Positions 43,697 through 49,868 of a stretch of DNA of 49,868 nt are shown piece after piece (within the stretch, counting starts at the first letter, position 1; every line of letters starts with the position of its first letter). Made by a program: the position numbers and the translations under genes. Source of the stretch: Myxacorys californica WJT36-NPBG1 (lineage in GTDB: Bacteria; Cyanobacteriota; Cyanobacteriia; Leptolyngbyales; Leptolyngbyaceae); NCBI GenBank assembly GCA_019359315.1, contig JAHHHO010000042.1:1-49868 (forward strand), in the 5' to 3' direction. The notes beneath the pieces were generated by a model. It saw only the letters and a program-made list of their open reading frames with translations, made no database searches and was not told the origin of the DNA.

Positions 43697-44677
43697 ATGC
43701 GAGTCTCCAATCGTCACACCCTTCCCGTTGTACTGACATTAGCTGTAGGTGTGGTTGCTGCTGGGTGCGATGAAGCCCCTGATCTGGTCAGCGCTTATGC
43801 AGCCGATGATCGCTATGATGTTGGCTTAACCGATCCAGCCTACTACATTAACTTAGGTCAAGAATTGCGCAGCAGCAATAAGCCTGATGACGCCATTGAA
43901 GCGTACCGCAAAGCGATCCAAATTGATCTTAAAAGTGCCGCTGCCTATCATGGATTAGGGGAGGTCTTGTCTCAACAGCATCGCTCTGAAGAAGCGATCG
44001 CGTCGTACCGCCGTGCGATCCAAATCAATCCTCAAGATGCCAGCGCCTACCATGGCATGGGAAATGCCCTTGCTGATCAAAAGCGCACCGAAGAAGCGAT
44101 CGCGTCTTACCGCCGTGCCATTCAAGTAAATCCGAAAGACGGAACCGCTTACGCTGGGTTGGGAAATGCGTTGATGGAGCAGCGTAAGATCTCAGAGGCG
44201 ATCGCGGCCTACGAACAAGCGTTGGCAGTAGCCGACAAACCCAAACAGAACGTCAATGCTCGTACCTTGGCGCTGCTTGGATTGGGGCGGGCACTCTATG
44301 CGCAGGAAAAATGGGACGATGCGATCGCGCTATACCGCCGCGCGATTGAACTCAGCCCAACTTACACCTGGACTTACATTTATTTAGGGCATGCCCTAGT
44401 CGAGCAGAAACAATTCCAAGAAGCCAACCAGAATTATCAGCAAGCTCTCAAGCTTCCGAATGCGAAAAAGCTGAAGTTAGGAGACAGTCATGCCCTAGCG
44501 CATAACGGTTTAGGAATGGTGCTGCAACGCCAAGGTAAACTTCAACCTGCGATCCAGCACTATGAGCAAGCCATTAGTCTAGATCTGAGTTACGAGACCG
44601 GACACAAAAATCTTAAAGGTGCAAGGCAGATGCTCACGAATCAAGCTCAGCAAGGCATTGTCCCAAAGCGAGCGTGA
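43697..44677 (+). CDS. TPR-repeat lipoprotein, 326 aa
   Basis: A signal peptide with lipobox VVAAGC (Cys about residue 24) precedes about seven tetratricopeptide units (AAAYHGLGEVLSQQHRSEEAIASYRRAIQINPQD and its variants at 34-aa intervals). It is probably an exported scaffold. Three consecutive units share near-identical DNA. ATG 43697; about 60 bp from the divergent cobJ. Confidence 0.85.
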   Translation: MRVSNRHTLPVVLTLAVGVVAAGCDEAPDLVSAYAADDRYDVGLTDPAYYINLGQELRSSNKPDDAIEAYRKAIQIDLKSAAAYHGLGEVLSQQHRSEEAIASYRRAIQINPQDASAYHGMGNALADQKRTEEAIASYRRAIQVNPKDGTAYAGLGNALMEQRKISEAIAAYEQALAVADKPKQNVNARTLALLGLGRALYAQEKWDDAIALYRRAIELSPTYTWTYIYLGHALVEQKQFQEANQNYQQALKLPNAKKLKLGDSHALAHNGLGMVLQRQGKLQPAIQHYEQAISLDLSYETGHKNLKGARQMLTNQAQQGIVPKRA

Positions 44678-44694
44678 TCTTGCTATTAAATGTG

Positions 44695-44733
44695 AAAACA
44701 AAAATCGTTCGATCAAGGGGCGATCGAACGATT
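44695..44733 (-). terminator. Terminator of ndhB
   Basis: Perfect 12-bp stem AATCGTTCGATC/GATCGAACGATT (44703-44714, 44722-44733), loop of 7, followed on the minus strand by TTTGTTTT. It also lies 25 bp after the convergent TPR gene. Confidence 0.85.
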
Positions 44734-44756
44734 CAAAAGCTAAATTTTAGCGTGTT

Positions 44757-46388
44757 CTAGCTAGAAAGGTTTGACTTAGGAAGACTGGCAGCGCTCTTAG
44801 CTAAATCTTCCGCAAGTTTCGAGAAAGCTGCTTTTTCAGGGGAAGCTTGCGCGGCAATCGGCGCTTTTGTCCGCCCTAATGCCTGCTGCAACATCGGTGT
44901 TTTGAGAACCGAATCATTCGCCAAGGTGAACAGAGGATTCGAGAGAATTCCTGCGATCGACGTTGCAATCAAGGCGGCAACTAAGCCAACCTGCAACGGA
45001 CGCATTCCTGGCAGCGTCCAGTTGCTCGGTGGGTAGTTCTTCACCGAGTCAGACATCTCTTGCGGCTCTTTCACCACCATCATCTTGACCACGCGGATGT
45101 AGTAGTAAATCGAAATTACGCTCGTCACTAGACCTAAAATCACCAACGGATACGCACCGGCTTGCCAACCTGCCCAGAACAAATACAGCTTGCCGAAGAA
45201 CCCGGCAAGGGGAGGAATGCCGCCTAGCGAGAGCAGGCATACGCTGAGCGCCAGCGTTAGTAAGGGATCTTTCTGATATAAACCAGAGTATTCGCTGATT
45301 TGGTCGGTTCCAGTTCTCAGCGAGAACAAGATCACGCAGGTAAACGCGCCCAAGTTCATAAACAGGTAAACCATCAGGTAGAACACCATGCTGGAGTAGC
45401 CCGCATTCGTACCCAAAATTAACCCGATCATCACAAAGCCCGCTTGCCCGATTGACGAGTACGCCAGCAGTCGCTTCATGCTCGTCTGTGCCAGCGCAAC
45501 TACGTTGCCCAGCACCATACTGAGAACGGCCAACGCCGTCATGACAAACTGCCATTCCTCACTCACGAGCGGGAAGGCCGTGACGAGCAATCGAATCGCT
45601 AGAGCAAATCCAGCGGCTTTTGATCCCACGGACAGAAACGCTACGACTGGCGTTGGTGACCCTTCGTAGACATCCGGTGTCCACTGGTGGAAGGGAACCG
45701 CCGCAATTTTGAACGCAATCCCCGCGATCGCAAACACCAGCGCGATCACTAGCCCGATGGATTTATCCAAGCCAGCCGCCGCGATACCCGCTGAAATTGC
45801 ACTGAGTCTGGTTTCTCCGCCCGACAAGCCGTACAGCAGCGACGCGCCGTACAAGAAGATTGCCGAACTCGATGCCCCAATCAACAAATACTTTAGCGCT
45901 GCCTCATTTGAGCGAGGATCGCGCTTTGTATAGCCCGTCAATAAATAAGAGGAAATACTGAGCGTCTCTAACGAAACATATACAGCAACTAGCTCATCCG
46001 AGCCAGACAGAAACATCCCGCCTAGGGTGGCGGTGAGCAGAATCGTAATAAATTCTGCTAGAGAGGTGCCTGACTGAGTGACATAGCGAATCGACATGAG
46101 AATCGTTGTTGCTGCCGATAGAGCAATGATCCCCCGGAACACAACGCTGAGCGCATCGCCGTTAAATTCACCAATAAAGCTAATTGGGTTAGCGATATCC
46201 CATTGATAGAAGAGCGCTCCAACTGAGGCCAGCAGACCCGCGATCGCAATGTAGGGCGTCCACTGCATCGACGCTTGGCGTCCGATAATCAAATCGACCA
46301 CCACAACCGTCATCAAGGTAACGATTACGATCGCCTCTGGTACGATCGTGCCAGCATTTAACTGAGCAGCAAGAGAAGCAAAATCCAT
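44757..46388 (-). CDS. ndhB: NAD(P)H-quinone oxidoreductase subunit 2 (NdhB), 543 aa
   Basis: Proton-pumping antiporter-like membrane subunit of the NDH-1 complex, about 14 hydrophobic helices. Diagnostic segments: [22 protein letters not shown] with the channel Glu, [59 protein letters not shown], and [18 protein letters not shown]. The C-terminus has a 40-residue non-membrane tail. ATG 46388. Not next to other ndh genes, as usual in cyanobacteria for ndhB. Confidence 0.96.
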   Translation of the reverse strand: MDFASLAAQLNAGTIVPEAIVIVTLMTVVVVDLIIGRQASMQWTPYIAIAGLLASVGALFYQWDIANPISFIGEFNGDALSVVFRGIIALSAATTILMSIRYVTQSGTSLAEFITILLTATLGGMFLSGSDELVAVYVSLETLSISSYLLTGYTKRDPRSNEAALKYLLIGASSSAIFLYGASLLYGLSGGETRLSAISAGIAAAGLDKSIGLVIALVFAIAGIAFKIAAVPFHQWTPDVYEGSPTPVVAFLSVGSKAAGFALAIRLLVTAFPLVSEEWQFVMTALAVLSMVLGNVVALAQTSMKRLLAYSSIGQAGFVMIGLILGTNAGYSSMVFYLMVYLFMNLGAFTCVILFSLRTGTDQISEYSGLYQKDPLLTLALSVCLLSLGGIPPLAGFFGKLYLFWAGWQAGAYPLVILGLVTSVISIYYYIRVVKMMVVKEPQEMSDSVKNYPPSNWTLPGMRPLQVGLVAALIATSIAGILSNPLFTLANDSVLKTPMLQQALGRTKAPIAAQASPEKAAFSKLAEDLAKSAASLPKSNLSS

Positions 46389-46684
46389 AAAACGAAATCC
46401 AACTAAGCAGAGTTAACGAAACTTTATGATGAACGCATCTAAAGTTCTGTAGATCTGACGGTCATAGGTCTTCATAACGGATTTTAGCGTGCAACCTCGT
46501 TTAGTTCCCGTTAAATGTCAAATCCCTTCTTTAGAGCTTAACCAATAGACTCTTCTAGCGTTATGGTCTAAAGTCTAGGTCTTGAGAACTCATTTAAGGC
46601 TCTATGAATCAAAATCTGAATTTATCTAGATGGTGAATCCGTTTCATTCCTTGGGTATGGTTATAAGTTAAGAGAGGGGTAGCC

Positions 46685-46831
46685 ATGACTCATCTTTCTA
46701 GCCCGTTGAATGATCATCTGTGTGATCATCGGCTGCTCACCCAACCTACGCTGCTGGTCTTGACCCTTAGATTGGTTATCCGAACTCCACGATTATTCAG
46801 ATTTGGTGCTATTGATGAGATAGACCTCTGA
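46685..46831 (+). CDS. Possible 48-aa small ORF upstream of topA
   Basis: ATG 46685 follows GAGAGGGG by 5 bases, the best Shine-Dalgarno sequence in the spacer. It encodes MTHLSSPLNDHLCDHRLLTQ and then a hydrophobic/basic stretch, ending 42 bp before the topA ATG. It may be a leader peptide, a small protein or noise; I have no homologue in mind. Confidence 0.25.
   Translation: MTHLSSPLNDHLCDHRLLTQPTLLVLTLRLVIRTPRLFRFGAIDEIDL
46710..46729. promoter_or_regulatory. ATGATCA-N6-TGATCAT inverted repeat upstream of topA
   Basis: Perfect 7-bp arms 46710-46716 and 46723-46729. Operator-like symmetry, but it lies inside the small ORF, so it could equally be a coding coincidence. Confidence 0.4.
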
Positions 46832-46873
46832 GCCTTTCCTTCTGTCGAACTGCGAATTTCTTCAACGAGACCC

Positions 46874-49642
46874 ATGTCAACTCTTGTTATCGTCGAATCT
46901 CCAACCAAAGCAAAGACTATCCGCAACTACTTGCCGCGCGGCTATCGGGTAGAGGCGTCGATGGGACATGTGCGTGATTTGCCGCAATCGACGGGTGACG
47001 TTCCCGCCTCCATTACCGACAAGAAAGTGCGGGAGCTTGGGGTAAACGTTGAGGCGAACTTTGAGCCAATTTATCTAGTCCCCAAAGACAAGGCCAAGGT
47101 TGTCAAAACGCTGAAAGACGCGCTTAAGGACGCTGATGAACTGGTTCTCGCAACTGACGAAGACCGCGAGGGGGAGAGTATTAGCTGGCACTTATTGCAG
47201 CTTCTCAAGCCAAAAGTGCCTGTTAAGCGCATGGTCTTTCACGAAATTACAGAAGAGGCGATTCAGGAGGCGATTCAGAATTGCCGTCAGGTCGATGAGC
47301 GGCTGGTGCGAGCGCAGGAGACGCGGCGCATTCTCGATCGCTTGGTGGGCTACACTCTCTCGCCCCTCCTCTGGAAAAAGATTGCGTACGGTCTATCAGC
47401 AGGACGGGTGCAGTCCGTCGCCGTTCGCGTGCTGGTGAATCGCGAACGAGAACGCCGCGCCTTCCGTAAAGGGAGTTATTGGGATCTCAAAGCGCTGCTT
47501 GCCGTTGAAACTGACACTAAAAGTAAAGCTAATAGCGAATTTGAAGCGAAGCTCGTTACATTGGCAGGTCGCAAACTGGCAACCGGAGCCGATTTTGATG
47601 AATCCACCGGACAGGTTGCAGCGGGTCGAAACGTCGTGTTGCTTAGCGAAGCGGAAGCGCGATTGCTGCAAGAGCGCCTAAGGGACAAACAGTGGACGGT
47701 AACAGACCTAGAAGAACGTCCCGTGACGCGCAAACCTTCGCCGCCGTTTACTACTTCAACGCTGCAACAGGAGTCGAACCGTAAACTTGGCTTGTCGGCT
47801 CGCGACACGATGCGGACGGCGCAAAGCTTGTATGAGCAGGGCTACATCACCTACATGCGAACCGACTCGGTGCATTTGTCGGGTCAAGCGATCGCGGCGG
47901 CTCGTAGTTGTGTCGAAGCCATGTATGGCGCACCTTACCTGAGTCCTCAGCCTCGCCAATATACAACCAAGAGCAAAGGCGCACAGGAAGCGCACGAAGC
48001 CATTCGCCCCTCTGGAAGCACCTTCCGGACTCCCCGCGAAACGGGTTTGAAAGGACGAGAGTTTCAACTCTACGATCTGATCTGGAAGCGCACGGTGGCA
48101 ACCCAGATGGCTGAAGCGCGTCAAACGCAAATCACGGTGCAAATTGGGGTAGAAGATGCAGGCTTCCGCGCCAGCGGCAAGCGCATTGACTTCCCCGGAT
48201 TTTTCCGAGCGTATGTCGAAGGATCAGATGATCCGAATGCCGCAATCGAAGATCAAGAAGTGATTCTGCCCGCGATGCGATCGGGGGATCATCCCGAATG
48301 TCGAAATTTGGATGCGATCGGGCATGAAACCCAACCGCCGGCACGATTTACTGAAGCATCTTTGGTGAAGACGTTGGAGAGCGAGGGCATTGGGCGACCG
48401 AGTACCTACGCCAGCATTATTAGCACCATCATTGACAAAGGCTATGCTCAACTAGTTGGAAGTGCCTTGATTCCAACCTTTACCGCATTTGCCGTTACGG
48501 ATCTGCTCGAAAAACACTTCCCGGATATTGTCGATCCAAAATTTACCTCCAAGATGGAGCAAAAACTGGACGATATTGCCGATGGAGATATTGATTGGCT
48601 GCCGTACCTGCGAGAGTTTTATCTCGGCAATACAGGACTCGAAACTCAGGTGCGCGATCGGGAAAGCAACATCGATCCCAAAGACGCCCGCACTATCCAC
48701 CTCAACGATCTAGAAGCCAAGATCCGCATTAGCAAGACTGGCGCTTACATCGAATCCGAAAGCGGCAACATTAACCTTCCTAAAGATCTGCCGCCTGCCG
48801 ATCTCAATGCCGAGAAGGTTGAGGTCTTGCTGAAAGGGCCTAGTAAACTTGGGCTACATACTGAGACCGGGGAGCCGATTTACGTCAAGCTAGGTCCTTA
48901 CGGACATTACATTCAGCTTGGCGACAAAACGGACGAGAACCCGAAGCCTAAAAACGTGTCTTTGCCGAAAGGCGTGAATCCAGAGCACGTCACGATGGAG
49001 CAAGCGCTGGGGTTGCTGTCCTTACCTCGCACGCTGGGGATGCACCCAGAGACAGGCAGAAAGGTTCAAGCCGCGATCGGTCCTTATGGCCCCTACGTTG
49101 TCCATGATGTGGGTAAAGACGAGGAAACGGGAAAACCGAAGAAAGACTATCGATCGCTCAAAGCAGGCGACAATGTCATCACCATTACCTTTGAGCGTGC
49201 CTTGGAAATGCTGGCAGAACCGAAAGCGGCACGGGGCAAGCGGGGAACTGCAAAACCGCTTCGTGAGCTAGGCGGACACCCAGAGGACGGTGAACCCGTT
49301 AATGTTTACGATGGTCCCTACGGTGCATACATCAAGCACGGCAAAGTGAATGCGTCTGTCCCCGAAGGGCAGACCGTTGAGTCGTTGACGATGGATATGG
49401 CGGTGGAAGCGTTGTCCGCCAAAGCAGGTACGAAGAGCAAAGGGCGTAAGTCGTCTAAAACCTCTACCAAATCGACCTCGGCTAAGTCGGGCGAAACGAA
49501 GACGACTGCGAAGAAGTCCGGCACGACCAAAACGGCGGCGAAGACTACGGCTAAAAAATCAACTGCTAAAAAATCGACGACCAAAACGGCGGCTGCAAAG
49601 AAGACAACTAGTACTCGAAAAAAGGTTCAAACGCCTGAGTGA
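46874..49642 (+). CDS. topA: DNA topoisomerase I (type IA), 922 aa
   Basis: Relaxes negative supercoils by single-strand passage. The N-terminal TOPRIM domain begins [19 protein letters not shown] and has [15 protein letters not shown]. The active-site tyrosine is in [11 protein letters not shown] (about residue 325). The C-terminus lacks zinc fingers and instead has three or so repeats of the GxHPETGxxVxxxxGPYGxYV type (residues 675-830). The last 65 residues are Lys/Thr/Ala-rich (KKSTAKKST), like histone H1 tails, and probably bind DNA or phosphates. ATG 46874, no obvious Shine-Dalgarno sequence. Confidence 0.95.
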   Translation: MSTLVIVESPTKAKTIRNYLPRGYRVEASMGHVRDLPQSTGDVPASITDKKVRELGVNVEANFEPIYLVPKDKAKVVKTLKDALKDADELVLATDEDREGESISWHLLQLLKPKVPVKRMVFHEITEEAIQEAIQNCRQVDERLVRAQETRRILDRLVGYTLSPLLWKKIAYGLSAGRVQSVAVRVLVNRERERRAFRKGSYWDLKALLAVETDTKSKANSEFEAKLVTLAGRKLATGADFDESTGQVAAGRNVVLLSEAEARLLQERLRDKQWTVTDLEERPVTRKPSPPFTTSTLQQESNRKLGLSARDTMRTAQSLYEQGYITYMRTDSVHLSGQAIAAARSCVEAMYGAPYLSPQPRQYTTKSKGAQEAHEAIRPSGSTFRTPRETGLKGREFQLYDLIWKRTVATQMAEARQTQITVQIGVEDAGFRASGKRIDFPGFFRAYVEGSDDPNAAIEDQEVILPAMRSGDHPECRNLDAIGHETQPPARFTEASLVKTLESEGIGRPSTYASIISTIIDKGYAQLVGSALIPTFTAFAVTDLLEKHFPDIVDPKFTSKMEQKLDDIADGDIDWLPYLREFYLGNTGLETQVRDRESNIDPKDARTIHLNDLEAKIRISKTGAYIESESGNINLPKDLPPADLNAEKVEVLLKGPSKLGLHTETGEPIYVKLGPYGHYIQLGDKTDENPKPKNVSLPKGVNPEHVTMEQALGLLSLPRTLGMHPETGRKVQAAIGPYGPYVVHDVGKDEETGKPKKDYRSLKAGDNVITITFERALEMLAEPKAARGKRGTAKPLRELGGHPEDGEPVNVYDGPYGAYIKHGKVNASVPEGQTVESLTMDMAVEALSAKAGTKSKGRKSSKTSTKSTSAKSGETKTTAKKSGTTKTAAKTTAKKSTAKKSTTKTAAAKKTTSTRKKVQTPE

Positions 49643-49743
49643 ATCTGGGTCTAACTAGTCTTGGGAGCTTACCTCGAAGAAGGAGCGTTAGTTCTACTAA
49701 CTTGTGACGTTAAAAAAACCTAGTTTCATCCGGGCAAAACCTA

Positions 49744-49779
49744 GGTTCTGTTGACATTTGAGATAATAGCAACAGAACC
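49744..49779. repeat. GGTTCTGTT/AACAGAACC inverted repeat; possible insertion-sequence end
   Basis: Arms 49744-49752 and 49771-49779 are perfect 9-bp inverted repeats with an 18-nt spacer. CTAG precedes the left arm, as would a target duplication of IS5-type elements. The right arm may be part of the terminal repeat or a promoter hairpin. Confidence 0.4.
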
Positions 49780-49799
49780 TCTCCCTACTCTCAATGCTT

Positions 49800-49868
49800 A
49801 TGGCTTTAGATGATCGCACTTGGCAATCAATCCTGACGTTTTTGCGCCAGCAGCCAGATGTTTAGGTA
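49800..49868 (+). pseudogene. Start of a transposase-like gene, interrupted by a stop, cut by the window edge
   Basis: ATG 49800 (or 49794) encodes MALDDRTWQSILTFLRQQPD, which resembles the start of cyanobacterial IS5-type transposases. Codon 22 is TAG (49863-49865) where TAC would continue as DVYV, and the frame continues open for the one codon left in the window. Either a decayed copy or a programmed element; identity comes from memory of the family and only 20 residues are visible. Confidence 0.35.

Larger units (their letters stand above)
46389..46873. other. Divergent intergenic region between ndhB and topA (485 bp)
   Basis: Carries both upstream regions. Contains an ATGATCA/TGATCAT inverted repeat (46710-46729, 6-nt spacer) and a 48-codon open frame with a strong ribosome-binding site (listed separately). 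No other structure recognised. Confidence 0.4.

Noticed and set aside
43900-44140. Tandem DNA repeats in the TPR gene
   Set aside because: They follow the 34-residue TPR unit and reflect protein repeats, not an independent element.

Overview
The window is chromosomal DNA from a cyanobacterium, most likely a filamentous Leptolyngbya/Plectonema-type organism. The evidence is the very frequent HIP1 octamer GCGATCGC, NAD(P)H-quinone oxidoreductase subunit NdhB, the HCF164-like thioredoxin TxlA, an NtcA/NtcB-controlled nitrate operon, and a nitrite reductase (655 aa) with a C-terminal plant-type ferredoxin domain. From memory, that fusion is described in Plectonema (Leptolyngbya) boryanum. No rRNA or tRNA gene and no CRISPR array was seen.

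Left part (1-18 kb), mostly housekeeping and conserved unknowns: a GH15/phosphorylase-kinase-like protein, a b-type cytochrome membrane protein, GAPDH (gap1 type), a UvrD-like helicase flanked by two Uma2-family genes (one frameshifted), a fused aminoglycoside-phosphotransferase-like/P-loop kinase, rplY-purA, ilvE, txlA and a NIL-domain ferredoxin.

Centre (18-34.7 kb), a nitrate-assimilation island. nirA-nrtA-nrtB-nrtC-nrtD-(DUF1830)-narB runs on the minus strand. narM and a PsiE-family gene lie beyond it. On the plus strand are a Tat-type Rieske lipoprotein (divergent from nirA), a small conserved protein, a HEAT-repeat protein, the LysR regulator ntcB and a TrpD2-like gene. Canonical NtcA promoters (GTA-N8-TAC, 22 nt, TA-N3-T) precede nirA and ntcB, and a TGCA-N5-TGCA site of the NtcB type lies just upstream of the nirA NtcA box. 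Nitrate is imported by NrtABCD, reduced by NarB (matured with NarM) and then by the ferredoxin-fused NirA.

Right part (34.7-49.9 kb): a gene-free stretch with a candidate small RNA, a membrane protein, a catalytic/non-catalytic M16 peptidase pair, a structured RNA candidate (possibly 6S RNA) beside purK, a lumenal pentapeptide protein, a CbiG-CobJ fusion, a TPR lipoprotein, ndhB, topA and, at the edge, what looks like the start of an insertion sequence.

The most unusual signal is a dispersed 36-bp element (cores GCGATTAGCGC and GCGCAACTCC) with four clear copies and two degenerate ones. Two identical copies lie in opposite orientation inside one membrane-protein gene, where both are read in frame as different peptides. 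One forms exactly 12 codons of the NirA linker, and one sits 3 bp after the nrtB stop. The degenerate copies abut a start codon and supply a stop codon. This resembles in principle the protein-invading palindromic elements of Rickettsia, though I know no name for this family.
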